The position numbers and the translations under genes are program-made. This document shows positions 42,765-51,963 of a stretch of 64,000 nt of DNA, piece by piece. The stretch spans positions 1-64,000 of the forward strand of contig JBHGBD010000012.1 in NCBI GenBank assembly GCA_041946825.1, written 5' to 3'. This DNA comes from CAZTHM01 sp041946825. Its GTDB lineage: Bacteria; Acidobacteriota; Terriglobia; UBA7540. The notes below the pieces were generated by a model. That model saw nothing but the letters and a program-made list of their open reading frames with translations. It had not been told where the DNA came from and searched no databases. The first letter of the stretch is position 1. Each line of letters begins with the position of its first letter.

Positions 42765-43682
42765 CTAGCCCTTCAAGCCGCAGAGGTCGCGTGCGAGTGC
42801 CAGCGCTCCTTCAACCGCCGGATGGCGGAGGAGGAGAATACGCGCTTGCGGCGCATGGCGGCGCAGGTGGCGCCTGAAGGACTGGCGTATGCGCAGGCTG
42901 GCTCTGAAGACTCCGCCCGCGGTCACGACGGGCACGATCCGCCGCTGCCAGCCGAGGCGCCGGAGCAAGGCCAGAGCGAGATCGGCCAAATCTTTGCCCG
43001 CTTCTTCACACATTTGTTGTGCCACGGCGTCGCGGCGGCGCGCGGCCGTGAGCACGATCGGGAAGAGCGCGGCAATATCCTGCGGGGTAAGCGGCAAGAG
43101 GATTACACGGGTGATGTCCGGAATCTTCAGGGCGTTGCAGACTCGCGCCGTCAAATGAGTGAATGCTCCTCGACCGTCGTAATCGCGCAGTGCGGCAATG
43201 AGCGCCTTGCGGCCCAGGTCGTAGCCGGAACCGGCGTCGTCGAGGGGCGCGCCCCAGCCGCCGGAGCGCAGCACGCGCCCGCGGTCGTCGCGAGCGAAGG
43301 AGATTGAGCCCGTGCCGGAGATTACGATGATACCGGGCGAGTCGCCGATCGCCGCGCGCATCGCGATATGCGCGTCGGAAGTGAGCTGATGGTGACTTGC
43401 CGGGATCGCGCGGCGCAGCCAGGTGAAGAGCGGCCGATGCATTTGTGGCCGGTCCACGCCTGCCAGGCCCACGCACACGGCCTCCAGTCTGCCAAAGCGC
43501 AGTCCCGCGTCGCGGAACGCGCCCCGCGCGGCGCGGAGGACTTCACGCTGGGCCGGGGCAAATCCCACCTTTAGAGGATTTGATGCGCCAGCCACCGAAC
43601 GACCCAGCACGCGCTTGCGCTCATCCGCGAGCCACGCCGTCGTGCGCGTTCCGCCGCCGTCGATGCCGAGAAAGGGGAGCAT
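42765..43682 (-). CDS. BadF/BadG-type sugar kinase, probable N-acetylglucosamine kinase
   Basis: A 305-residue ASKHA-fold kinase. The phosphate-1 motif is GIDGGGTRTTAW, then VCVGLAGVDRP, the connect/phosphate-2 segments IIVISGTGSISFARD and GGWGAPLDDAGSGYDLGR, and an adenosine motif near VVTAGGVF. This arrangement is that of N-acetylglucosamine/glucosamine kinases such as human NAGK, suggesting amino-sugar salvage. The exact sugar is uncertain. It is followed by a DUF1080 gene on the same strand, consistent with carbohydrate use. Confidence 0.85.
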   Translation of the reverse strand: MLPFLGIDGGGTRTTAWLADERKRVLGRSVAGASNPLKVGFAPAQREVLRAARGAFRDAGLRFGRLEAVCVGLAGVDRPQMHRPLFTWLRRAIPASHHQLTSDAHIAMRAAIGDSPGIIVISGTGSISFARDDRGRVLRSGGWGAPLDDAGSGYDLGRKALIAALRDYDGRGAFTHLTARVCNALKIPDITRVILLPLTPQDIAALFPIVLTAARRRDAVAQQMCEEAGKDLADLALALLRRLGWQRRIVPVVTAGGVFRASLRIRQSFRRHLRRHAPQARILLLRHPAVEGALALARDLCGLKG

Positions 43683-43733
43683 GAGTGAAGAGGCCGGGCG
43701 CCAAAGTCTGTGAGGATTCGGCTGAGGAGCCGG

Positions 43734-44399
43734 TTACCTTTCGAGCGGCCGGACGCTGACCTCCTTGAAGTAGACTTCCGCGTCCGCATGATGGTTCTGG
43801 AGGCCGATGTAGCCGGAGTCGGGGCGCGGGCCGCGTTCAGGTTCGTATTGCCGCTGGCGGGGCGGAACGGGCTGGCCTTCGCGGTAGCGGTTGACTTCTA
43901 CGCCGTTTAACTTCACGACGGTGGTCGGCCCTTCGAGTGTGATCTCCATCGTGTTCCACTCGCCGGGCGGCTTGGCCGCCTTTGCCTCGGCTTTCGAGAG
44001 CGAATAGATGGCGGCGGTCGTGTGGTAGGGATCCGTGGGCATGCCCTTTGGAGGGCTCTCCAGAATCTGCACTTCGTACCCGTGGTGGACGGCGTACCAG
44101 GGATCCGGCGGCGGCTCGGCGATGCGGATGAAGACTCCGGAGTTATCTTCCGGATGGGAGGTCTTGTAAACCACTCGCAAGACGGCATTGCCGAACTTCT
44201 CGCGCGTGTACCAGAGCAGGCCCATCCCTCCCACGGTCTTCAGAAGGCCGTCCTTAAGTTCGAAGCCGCCCGGTCCGACGTGCTGCCAACCGTCAAGGTC
44301 TTTGCCGTTAAAGAGTGGGCGCCACTCTCCGTGCGCGTAGGCTGGCAGGCAGACAAGGAACACAAGGGAAAGAACGACTACGCGGATCATGCGGGACAT
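43734..44399 (-). CDS. Secreted DUF1080 (3-keto-disaccharide hydrolase-like) protein
   Basis: A 221-residue protein with a signal peptide (VVVLSLVFLVCLPAYAHG) and a single DUF1080 jellyroll: EWRPLFNGKDLDGWQHVG, the NSGVFIRIAEPP strand and WNTMEITLEGPTTVVKLNGVEV. Family members act on 3-keto-glycosides or bind glucans. The ATG at 44399 has an excellent ribosome site (AAGGAGGATGG), so the in-frame upstream start at 44462 is rejected. Confidence 0.9.
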   Translation of the reverse strand: MSRMIRVVVLSLVFLVCLPAYAHGEWRPLFNGKDLDGWQHVGPGGFELKDGLLKTVGGMGLLWYTREKFGNAVLRVVYKTSHPEDNSGVFIRIAEPPPDPWYAVHHGYEVQILESPPKGMPTDPYHTTAAIYSLSKAEAKAAKPPGEWNTMEITLEGPTTVVKLNGVEVNRYREGQPVPPRQRQYEPERGPRPDSGYIGLQNHHADAEVYFKEVSVRPLER

Positions 44400-44490
44400 C
44401 GATCCATCCTCCTTGGCTGAGTTGGGCATCACGGAACTCCAACCCGCGTGCCGGCCGATCATGCTCCTGTGGCACCGCGATGGGTCGGAG

Positions 44491-46872
44491 TTACTCTTTG
44501 ACGGAAACTACTTGGAGGATTTCGTCCATCGTCGTCCAGCCATTCTCAAGCAGCCAGACCGAGTAGTCCTTGAGAGTGCGCATACCGTTCTTCCTGGCAG
44601 CGTCAGCAATCGCCTCCGTGGTGGCGCCCTGGGCGACCATGTGCCGGAGTTCGGTGTTCATGCGCAGGACTTCGTACACGCCCACGCGTCCTTTGTAGCC
44701 CGTAAGGGAGCACTTATCGCAGCCCTTCTGCTTGTAGAAAGTAAGCGGCTTGTCGGGCTTCAGGCCCATGTACTGAAGCGCCAGATCGTCCGCGGTGTAA
44801 GGCTCTTTGCACGTTTGGCAGAGGCGCTTGGTGAGGCGTTGCGCGATGACGCCGATGGTCGAGCTCGAGACGAGGAAAGGCTCGATGCCCATTTCGCCCA
44901 GGCGAGTGAAGGCTCCCGCGGCGTCGTTGGTGTGCAGCGTGGTGAAGACCAGGTGGCCGGTGAGCGCCGCTTCGACCGCGATGTGGGCGGTTTCCTTGTC
45001 GCGCGTCTCGCCCACCAGAATGACGTCAGGGTCCTGTCGTAAGAAGGCGCGTAGGATGCGGGCAAAGTCCAGCCCGATGTCCTTGTGGGCCTGGACCTGA
45101 TTGATCCGCGCCAGGTCGTACTCGATAGGGTCCTCGGCGGTGGAGATGTTGACATCCGGGGTGTTGATTTCGGCGAGCGCGCTGTAGAGCGAGGTCGTCT
45201 TGCCCGAACCGGTGGGCCCGGTCACGTAGATAATGCCATAGGGCTGCGCGATCATGTCGCGCACCAAGGCGAGTGACTCCTCGTGCAGGATCAGCTTGTC
45301 GAGACCCAGCAGGGTGTTCGATTTGTCAAGGATGCGCATGCAGATCTTTTCGCCCCACTTCGAGGGGATGGTGGAGACACGGAAATCGATGGGGCGGTCT
45401 TCCATGCGCAAGCTGATGCGGCCGTCCTGGGGAAGACGCTTCTCGGCAATGTCGAGTTTGGAGAGGATTTTGAAACGCGAGATGAGAGCCATCTGGATCT
45501 TCTTGTCAATCGTCTGCGCTTGCTGCAGCGACCCATCGATGCGAAAGCGCACCACCAATTCCTTTTCCTGGGGCTCCACATGGATATCGCTGGCGCCCTT
45601 GGTGATGGCGGTAGCCAGAATCTGGTTGGCCATGCGGATGATGGGCGCGTCCTCGGCCGATTTGGAGAGGTCCGTAACGTTCTCGGAGGCGGGTGAGGTG
45701 ATTTCAAATTCCAGCGACTTCAGCGCTTCACTCTGGAGGGAATCCATGATGCCCTCCATGGTGTCGGTGTGCGCCATCAGCTTGGCAACTTCCGCGGCCG
45801 CCTTCTCGCCTCCGGCGGAGCGCGCCATCGCCATGGCCTGATCCTTGGCCTGCTTTTTGGTCTCTTCCTCTTTTTTCAGAAGCTCCGCGTAAGTGGTGGT
45901 CATGAAGCGCTTGAAATCGTCCTCGGAAGTCACGACGGGCTCGATGATGACGCCCTTGATGATGCGCCGCACGTCGTCCAGCGCGATGAGGTTGTTGGGG
46001 TTCACCATGGCCAGCGTCAGGCGGTTGTTGGAGTAGCCGGCGGGAATGATCTTGTGCTGCATCAGCATTTGCTGGGGCAGCAGCCCCAATACGCGGGCGT
46101 CAAATTGCAGGCGGCGGAGGTTGACGTACTCGATGCCGCTTTGCTCGTTGGATTCTTCCAGGCGCTCGGCAAGGACGCGGCTGAGAGCCATGGCGACCTT
46201 GGGGTTATGAAGAATCAATTCCTCGAAGTCGGAGTTCTCGAGCACGCTGCACGTCGTCGGCTCAATCGTCGAGACGGTGGCACCTCGCGGTTTGCCATTC
46301 AAGAGCGACATTTCACCAAAACAGCTCCCGGCCTTGAGTTCCGTGATCAGGAACTCGATACCGGTACTGGCGTCTTTCTTGCGAACCTCGACCGCCCCGT
46401 TGGTGATAAAGAACATCGAATCGCCAGGGCCGCCTTCCTTGACGATCAAGTGATTGGGAGGGAACTCGCGAGTCTTCAGCTTGCCCTCGATGGTCTGGCA
46501 TTCCTCGTAAGAGAGGGCGCTGAATAGGTCGATCTTCTGCAGGTAGTGCGTCCGTCCTGCGGAGGGCTTTGCCTCCGGCTCAGGCGCGACAATCACCGCG
46601 GCAGCAGCAATTTTTTCAGCCGCGCGCGGAGCGGCGCGCAAGCTGCCGGCGGCGGTGATCGGCCGGCCTACCGGAGGCCGGGGGAGTGGTTCCACCGGCA
46701 TGGGGGTCACGGTGCGAATGGGCGGAGGGGGAACGCCGAGCTTGGGCGGTTCCACCGTGAGAATGTTCTGGCATTGGTGGCACTTGATGCGGAAAGTCCC
46801 CGTCGGCATCTTCGCGTCGTCCACCTTCGACGCCGCGCCGCAATGCTTGCAATGAATCACCATGTCTCGCAC
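44491..46872 (-). CDS. pilB: Type IV pilus assembly ATPase PilB-like, fused to zinc ribbon and cyclic-nucleotide-binding domain
   Basis: A 793-residue protein. Residues 8-34 form a zinc ribbon (Cys8, Cys11, Cys31, Cys34) of MJ0042 type, then a proline-rich linker. Residues ~110-235 are a cNMP-binding (CAP-ED) domain with FGEMSLLNGKPRGATV at 185-200. Residues ~250-330 resemble the MshEN/T2SSE-N domain. The rest is the GspE/PilB motor: Walker A GPTGSGKTTS at 552-561, the Asp-box/Walker B RAFLRQDPDVILVGE, and the tetracysteine CQTC...CDKC typical of PilB. Ordinary PilB lacks the first two domains. Start ATG at 46872, alternative at 46863. No pilT, pilC or pilin gene is in the window. Confidence 0.93.
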   Translation of the reverse strand: MRDMVIHCKHCGAASKVDDAKMPTGTFRIKCHQCQNILTVEPPKLGVPPPPIRTVTPMPVEPLPRPPVGRPITAAGSLRAAPRAAEKIAAAAVIVAPEPEAKPSAGRTHYLQKIDLFSALSYEECQTIEGKLKTREFPPNHLIVKEGGPGDSMFFITNGAVEVRKKDASTGIEFLITELKAGSCFGEMSLLNGKPRGATVSTIEPTTCSVLENSDFEELILHNPKVAMALSRVLAERLEESNEQSGIEYVNLRRLQFDARVLGLLPQQMLMQHKIIPAGYSNNRLTLAMVNPNNLIALDDVRRIIKGVIIEPVVTSEDDFKRFMTTTYAELLKKEEETKKQAKDQAMAMARSAGGEKAAAEVAKLMAHTDTMEGIMDSLQSEALKSLEFEITSPASENVTDLSKSAEDAPIIRMANQILATAITKGASDIHVEPQEKELVVRFRIDGSLQQAQTIDKKIQMALISRFKILSKLDIAEKRLPQDGRISLRMEDRPIDFRVSTIPSKWGEKICMRILDKSNTLLGLDKLILHEESLALVRDMIAQPYGIIYVTGPTGSGKTTSLYSALAEINTPDVNISTAEDPIEYDLARINQVQAHKDIGLDFARILRAFLRQDPDVILVGETRDKETAHIAVEAALTGHLVFTTLHTNDAAGAFTRLGEMGIEPFLVSSSTIGVIAQRLTKRLCQTCKEPYTADDLALQYMGLKPDKPLTFYKQKGCDKCSLTGYKGRVGVYEVLRMNTELRHMVAQGATTEAIADAARKNGMRTLKDYSVWLLENGWTTMDEILQVVSVKE

Positions 46873-46978
46873 TCCCTAATGGACGCACATCCGAAGCACG
46901 CCAGCCAACCTAGCCTGAACCAACCGGCGCGCCCAAGGTCCTTGCTCAACGTTTAACCCCAAACTCCCAATTCACGGC

Positions 46979-47006
46979 ATTATACTCCCCGCGTCAAGGC
47001 GCACAA
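46979..47006 (-). promoter_or_regulatory. Promoter of the pilB-like gene
   Basis: On the minus strand, -35 TTGTGC (47001-47006), 16-base spacer, consensus -10 TATAAT (46979-46984), leaving a leader of about 100 bases. Confidence 0.55.
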
Positions 47007-47161
47007 CCCCTTGCGTCTCAAATAGTTCGGAGCAAGCCGCGAAGAAGACACACAAGATGTGGGGCCATCATGAGGGAATGGCCCAAGGGGTTGGAAATGG
47101 CGTGCCCCTCTTCCCCATCGATAAGGCTTGCGGGAGCGGAACGACGCTTGCCCTGGCGCAC

Positions 47162-47191
47162 TTGACAATCAGCCAGACCCGCCGCTATATA
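47162..47191 (+). promoter_or_regulatory. galT promoter with long leader
   Basis: -35 TTGACA (47162-47167), 18-base spacer, -10 TATATA (47186-47191). The start codon is at 47381, so the leader is about 180 bases. It contains a GCAGGCA...TGCCTGC pair (about 47280-47310). This, with the pilB promoter, is what the 46873-47380 gap holds. Confidence 0.6.
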
Positions 47192-47380
47192 GAATCGTCG
47201 ATTAAGTCTCCGATACCTTTCTCACGCCGGGGCAGGACCGAGGTCAGAGCGATTTTGCAGACCCATTCCCATATCCGCCGCAGGCAGATCCTTTCACGCC
47301 GGTTGCCTGCACTGTCGGGTTTGCGCATGGGTGTAAGCACCCGAGCCCGTCGCCACTTCGCGGGGGAATAGGGAGGAACG

Positions 47381-48379
47381 ATGGAACTCAGAAAGGACCC
47401 AATTACTCAGAGTTGGGTCATCCAGGAAGATGGGGAAGGTACCTGGCCCGAGACTACGGCGTGTCCACTCTGTCCGGGCCAGGAGTCGCTCACACCCCGC
47501 ACCGTTTACGAGCACCCTTACGGCATGCCCAACTGGCAGGTTCGCGTCGTCCCTCACCTTCGGCCTCTCTATCGAATTGAGGGAGACGCCCAACGGCGAG
47601 GAGAAGGCATCTATGACAAGATGCGTGGTCTGGGAGCGCATGAGATCGTGGTTGAACACCCGGACCACCACCTCCCCCTTTCCCAGCAGCCCGACGAACA
47701 CGCCGCGCAAGTCCTCCGAGCCTACGTTTCCAGGATCAGTGATTTGAAGAAGGACCGCCGGTTTCGGTACGTCACGGTCTTCCGCAACCAGGGCACCTTG
47801 GCGGGGCAGGACATGGAACATCCGCATTCGCAGATCACCGCCACGCCGTTCATTCCCCGGCGGGTGGTGTATGAGCTGCGCTCGGCCCAGCGTTACTTCG
47901 AGCTTAAGGAGCGCTGCCTGTATTGTGACATCGTGAAGCAGGAATTGATCCAGCAGACGCGCACCGTGGAATGGGACGACCTCTTCGTGGCCTTTTGCCC
48001 CTTTGCATCGCGCGTGCCCTACGAGACCTGGATCCTGCCGGCGCAACATCATTGTGCGTTCGAGGAGGACCTGACTTCCTGGGAACGACAGCTCCGCCTG
48101 GGGCGATTTCTAAAGTCCGTCCTCCGACGGCTGGAGGCGGTCACGCCTGCCTACCAATTGGTTCTTCATACTTCCCCGAATGTTCACGCCAAATTCGAGC
48201 GCACCGGCCACTGGCAATCGCTGGCGGAAGACTTTCATTGGCATATCGAAATCCTGCCTGTCCTGCGGACGACCTCAAAGTCTTACAGCGTCAAGGAGGT
48301 TTACTACAACTCGCTGCTGCCCGAGGTGGCGGCAGCGGAGTTGCGGAAAGTAGGGTTGGAGGCGGAAGTAAAGGGCTAG
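47381..48379 (+). CDS. galT: Galactose-1-phosphate uridylyltransferase family protein
   Basis: A 332-residue HIT-superfamily transferase. The active-site motif is EHPHSQI (His147-Pro-His149-Ser-Gln151), the second histidine being the nucleotidylated one. A zinc pair CPLC (Cys28, Cys31) lies near the N-terminus and NVHAKFERTGHW...FHWHIEILPVL in the C-terminal half. It normally exchanges UMP between hexose-1-phosphates. The Ser in HPHSQ (Gly in E. coli) occurs in many bacterial GalT and ADP-sugar phosphorylase relatives, so the exact nucleotide sugar is open. No galK or galE is adjacent. Confidence 0.9.
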   Translation: MELRKDPITQSWVIQEDGEGTWPETTACPLCPGQESLTPRTVYEHPYGMPNWQVRVVPHLRPLYRIEGDAQRRGEGIYDKMRGLGAHEIVVEHPDHHLPLSQQPDEHAAQVLRAYVSRISDLKKDRRFRYVTVFRNQGTLAGQDMEHPHSQITATPFIPRRVVYELRSAQRYFELKERCLYCDIVKQELIQQTRTVEWDDLFVAFCPFASRVPYETWILPAQHHCAFEEDLTSWERQLRLGRFLKSVLRRLEAVTPAYQLVLHTSPNVHAKFERTGHWQSLAEDFHWHIEILPVLRTTSKSYSVKEVYYNSLLPEVAAAELRKVGLEAEVKG

Positions 48380-48419
48380 AGCGCCCTCGGCTCCGTGGGG
48401 GCAAAGAGGCTGGACTTCG

Positions 48420-48986
48420 TCAGCCGCGCTTTCTGACCGGCTTTCGCGCGGGTCTCCGCCGGGTCTGCCGCAGGTCGCTCCCTTCCTCGATCACCGACTT
48501 GAGATTCTCCAGATAAAAGGTCCACGCGACGACGGCCTTTTCCTGTTCGCTGCTCGACGAGAACCCGCTCTGAGTGAGCTCGACCAGCGTCTGCCCGCCC
48601 TGGGGCGAGAGCTTGAAGTGGACGGCCGTCTCCACCGTTTCACCCGGCGGCATCCATGTATAGCCTAGCGTATTGCCGCGGATGAACTCCGTCACCACGC
48701 CGCTCCAGACGCCTTCCTCGCCCTGGAAGCGAAAGTGGTACTTCCCCCCCAGCCGGGCCTCAATGATCGCCTGATCGGGGAACCACATGGTCAGCTTGTC
48801 GGGCTCCGAAAGGTAAGCAAAGATCCCCACGGTGTCGCTCGCGATGGTGATCCGCATCGTGGCCGAGCGGCTGACTGAAACCGGGCTGGGCTTTTCCGGG
48901 GGAGCGGGGCGGCGCGTCCCCTGGGCCGCGGCCGGTAATCCCCCCAGTACGAGCAGCGCCGCCAAACCCGAAAGGGGCGTCTTCAT
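48420..48986 (-). CDS. Secreted SRPBCC (AHSA1-like) domain protein
   Basis: A 188-residue protein with a signal peptide (LAALLVLGGLPAAAQG). An SRPBCC/START-like domain follows: IFAYLSEPDKLTMWFPDQA, the KYHFRFQGEEGVWSGVVTEF strands, and the long C-terminal helix EKAVVAWTFYLENLKSVIEEG. Most AHSA1-like proteins are cytosolic; an exported one is less usual. The C-terminus is strongly basic (TRRRPARKPVRKRG). The ligand is unknown. Confidence 0.82.
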   Translation of the reverse strand: MKTPLSGLAALLVLGGLPAAAQGTRRPAPPEKPSPVSVSRSATMRITIASDTVGIFAYLSEPDKLTMWFPDQAIIEARLGGKYHFRFQGEEGVWSGVVTEFIRGNTLGYTWMPPGETVETAVHFKLSPQGGQTLVELTQSGFSSSSEQEKAVVAWTFYLENLKSVIEEGSDLRQTRRRPARKPVRKRG

Positions 48987-49277
48987 GATTCCCTCGGATG
49001 GTATTAATGCGGTGCCGTGCCGACCGGAGTCAATGGCTGCACGGCACTTTGTGCTTGCTGGTGCGGCATGATTCTAGGGCAGCGCCGCGGTCGGGCGCAA
49101 TCACATCCTACCGAGAAGAGGGCGGGTTTACACCCTCACTTGGCTCCCCGCGCTGCGGGGGCGCCGCCCTCTCCCAGCGGGAGAGGATGCCCGAGGCACG
49201 AGGGCGGGGGGTGCGCGAACGTGTTAGAAGCTCACCGGAGCGGAGCTTGAGGTGAACACAAAGACGCTCAGGAAGGC

Positions 49278-50261
49278 CTACTCGATGTGAATATCGCCGG
49301 AGCCAGTCCCAACCTCGACGAGCGAGCCGCCGGTGCCCACCTTCCCCCGCAGTTCGTGGCCGCCGACCTTGCCGGTGATCGTGATCGGCAGGCTGGTGTT
49401 GACGCTGCCGGAACCCGTATGGGCATAGAGGCTGAAACTCGCAGTCGCTGGGACGCGCATCGTCACGTTGCCCGACCCTGTGTCGAGCTTCCAATCGCCG
49501 CGCGGCTCGCCCTGGGCGGTGATGTTGCCACTGCCGGTCGAGGCCCGCAAAGACCCGCGCACGCCGCTGAGTTCCACATTCCCGGAGCCCGTATCCGCCT
49601 TCACGGGGTCGTCGGACGTCTGCTCGAACCTTACATCGCCGCTGCCCGTGTGAGCGCGAATTGCGCCCGCAACGCCTGCGGCGCGGATGTTTCCGCTGCC
49701 GGTCTCGGCGTACACGGCGCCCTTAATGGAATTGAGCTCAATGTCGCCAGAGCCAGTCTCCACATGGGTTTCATCCCCAATTCCGCTTACTCTCAGATTG
49801 CCCGAGCCGGTCGTGACTTTCACAGGGCCTTTTACGCCCGCGATCACCTGATCTCCGGAACCGGTATCAGCATGGACTTTGGTTTCCACCGGAACTTCCA
49901 GTTCGTAACTGATTGAGACGTGACGGCGAAGGTCGGGGTCGTCGATGCGGCCGATGCGCACGATGTTGCCGGTTTGCTGGATGGGCGGATTGCCCTCGAG
50001 GGCGCGGACCTTGGCCTCCGCCCCCGCGCTCCCGCCCCACCGGTCGCTGACGCGGATGAGGCCGTGCACCCGCACGGTCGAAGCGTCACCGGTCCGGATT
50101 GCGATGTTGCCCGACCCCGTCGTGACGTCGAGATCGACCGGGCCGGTAACTTTCAACGTGCGGTCAAAGGAGCCTTCGACCCCGCGCGCCAGGAGCGAGC
50201 TCGCCATCACCAACGTGGCGGCGAATGCGACAAGGGACAGGTGCCGAATTCTGAGCTTCAT
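49278..50261 (-). CDS. Exported DUF4097 beta-solenoid protein with TGSG repeats
   Basis: A 327-residue protein with a signal peptide (LSLVAFAATLVMASSLLARG) and eleven TGSG(N/D/S) turns, most 18-20 residues apart (for example VETGSGDIELNSIKGAVY then AETGSGNIRAAGVAGAIR). This indicates a right-handed beta-solenoid as in DUF4097/bactofilin-like adhesin folds. The ATG at 50261 has an excellent GGAAGGAGG site. It is the last gene of the adaptor-permease operon, 22 bases after a permease stop, so it may be a periplasmic partner of that transporter. Confidence 0.88.
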   Translation of the reverse strand: MKLRIRHLSLVAFAATLVMASSLLARGVEGSFDRTLKVTGPVDLDVTTGSGNIAIRTGDASTVRVHGLIRVSDRWGGSAGAEAKVRALEGNPPIQQTGNIVRIGRIDDPDLRRHVSISYELEVPVETKVHADTGSGDQVIAGVKGPVKVTTGSGNLRVSGIGDETHVETGSGDIELNSIKGAVYAETGSGNIRAAGVAGAIRAHTGSGDVRFEQTSDDPVKADTGSGNVELSGVRGSLRASTGSGNITAQGEPRGDWKLDTGSGNVTMRVPATASFSLYAHTGSGSVNTSLPITITGKVGGHELRGKVGTGGSLVEVGTGSGDIHIE

Positions 50262-50283
50262 CTGAAATTTCCTCCTTCCGAAG

Positions 50284-51537
50284 TCATTCATAACGGAGCG
50301 CGGCCACCGGGTCGAGCCGCGACGCACGCATGGCTGGAACCATCCCACTAATGACACCCACGAACAGCAACACAGCCGTCGAGACGGCCAGGGTGGATGC
50401 GGAAATATAAAGATGAATGTCTCCGCGTCCGACGAGTTCTTCATCAAAGGCGCCGTAGAGCGGCAAAGTCCCGATAGCGGCGGAGAGCAAATACGCGACC
50501 CCAATGCCGATGATACCGCCGGTGAGCGTCAACACCAGCGCCTCAGCAAGGAACTGCGCCTGAATGTGGCGCCGCCGGGCCCCCAATGCCCGCCGCAACC
50601 CGATCTCGCGGATGCGCTCGTCCACCGAAACCAGCATGATGTTCATCACGCCAACTCCGCCGATTCCCAATGTCAGCGCGCCGATGAGGGTTAGAAGAAC
50701 CTGCAAGCCGATCGTGATGCCGTCAATGATGGGGCGAAACTGCTCACGCCCGAACATCATGATGGCCCGTTCGTCGGTGGGCGAGAATCGCTGGCGCTTG
50801 GCGATCGTCGCGCGGAGCTGCTGCATGGCCATCTTTTCGAAAGGCGGAGCGACGGGTTCAAACACCAGCACGGAGCCGTAACGCGTATTCCAGAGGTCGC
50901 CGGCTGTCGAGTAGGGGATCCACACCGACTCGTCGTCGCTGGTGAAGTAGTTGCTGTCCTGGATCTTGATGTCCATCGTGCCCATGACGGTGAAACGCAT
51001 GCCGCTGATGCGGACTGTTTCTCCCACGGCAGGGCGGCCGCTGAAAAGCTTCTCACGCAGCCGACTTCCCAGAAAGGCCACCCGCCGGCGCTCCAGGATA
51101 TCTTCGGGGGTAATCCAGCGGCCCGCGTTCGGGACCTCGTTGCGCATTTCGCCGTACTCGGGACAAACCCCACGGATCGCAGTGTTGGCGATTCGGTCGC
51201 CGTAAGAAATAGGCAGCCAGCGCACCGTCTCCATGCAGATGGTTTTGATCAGCGTGGCTTCGGCGCGAATCTGGTCGACGTCTTCTTTTTCGAACCGGAC
51301 TTGCTTGCCGGCGCGCTGGCCGCCCGCCTGCTCGCTGGTCTGAGCTGGCCAGGCGATGATGGCGCCCTTGCCGAAGGCGTCGAAGGAAGCGACCAGCAAC
51401 GACCGGAAGCTGTTTCCATAAGCGATCAAGAGTGCGACCGCGGAAATCCCCCACACAATCCCCAGCATGGTGAGGAAACTGCGCAGCTTGTTGCGCGTCA
51501 GGGCGATCCAGGCTTGCAGTAAGACTTCGCGAAACAT
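50284..51537 (-). CDS. ABC transporter permease, MacB/FtsX type (permease 1)
   Basis: A 417-residue permease. An N-terminal helix (RNKLRSFLTMLGIVWGISAVALLIAYG) leads to a large periplasmic MacB-type domain, then the FtsX three-helix core starting at LTLGIGGVGVMNIMLVSVDERIREIG. The C-terminal ARRRHIQAQFLAEALVLTLTGG and MRASRLDPVAALRYE are family signatures. It carries no ATPase domain, unlike MacB. It resembles permease 2 and together they could form a heterodimer; no ATP-binding gene lies in the window. Confidence 0.92.
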   Translation of the reverse strand: MFREVLLQAWIALTRNKLRSFLTMLGIVWGISAVALLIAYGNSFRSLLVASFDAFGKGAIIAWPAQTSEQAGGQRAGKQVRFEKEDVDQIRAEATLIKTICMETVRWLPISYGDRIANTAIRGVCPEYGEMRNEVPNAGRWITPEDILERRRVAFLGSRLREKLFSGRPAVGETVRISGMRFTVMGTMDIKIQDSNYFTSDDESVWIPYSTAGDLWNTRYGSVLVFEPVAPPFEKMAMQQLRATIAKRQRFSPTDERAIMMFGREQFRPIIDGITIGLQVLLTLIGALTLGIGGVGVMNIMLVSVDERIREIGLRRALGARRRHIQAQFLAEALVLTLTGGIIGIGVAYLLSAAIGTLPLYGAFDEELVGRGDIHLYISASTLAVSTAVLLFVGVISGMVPAMRASRLDPVAALRYE

Positions 51538-51549
51538 AGAAACCTTCGG

Positions 51550-51582
51550 CAGTCCTCAGTTATCAGTCGTCAGTTATCAGTC
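51550..51582. repeat. Left terminal repeat of the four-helix-bundle cassette
   Basis: Repeated words CAGTTATCAGTCGTCAGTTA; CAGTTATCAG occurs imperfectly three times. It is inverted relative to the array at 51964-51991 and ends directly against the stop codon of the cassette gene. Confidence 0.8.
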
Positions 51583-51936
51583 TCAATTCGTGACGTTTTG
51601 AATCAACGAGCCGAGCATCCGTTTCACTTCAACAGCCCCTGCTGTGAGCTTGTTGTATTCGTCGTCGTTAATCAGCGCGAGGTCATGCGCGAGTAGCACA
51701 TGATACTCAAGTTCGCTCGCCGAGCCCATGGCGACCTGAAGGAAGCGCGCCATCTCTGCCTTTCCTCCTCTGCCACAACCTTCGGCGATGTTTGCTGGGA
51801 TCGAAGCGCCCGACCGCCTTATCTGGCTTGTAAGTCCGTACAACTCCTCTTTGGGGAATTTGATGGTGGCTTTGTAGATGGCGAGCGTCAGCGCATGTCC
51901 TTTTTCCCATACCTTAAGTTTCTTGAAGTCCTGCAT
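51583..51936 (-). CDS. Four-helix-bundle protein (23S rRNA intervening-sequence protein family)
   Basis: A 117-residue protein from the ATG at 51936 (GAGAGGAAACC upstream). The family signature is complete: FKKLKVWEKGHALTLAIYKA, FPKEELYGLTSQIRRSGASI, PANIAEGCGRGGKAEMARFL and GSASELEYHVLLAHDL. First described within 23S rRNA intervening sequences, the family is very widespread; the function is unknown. It sits between two permease genes of one operon and is bounded on both sides by CAGTTATCAG-type inverted repeats, as if inserted as a cassette. An in-frame start at 51999 would run through the repeat and is rejected. Confidence 0.93.
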   Translation of the reverse strand: MQDFKKLKVWEKGHALTLAIYKATIKFPKEELYGLTSQIRRSGASIPANIAEGCGRGGKAEMARFLQVAMGSASELEYHVLLAHDLALINDDEYNKLTAGAVEVKRMLGSLIQNVTN

Positions 51937-51963
51937 GGTTTCCTCTCGCTGTCCACGCCCACC

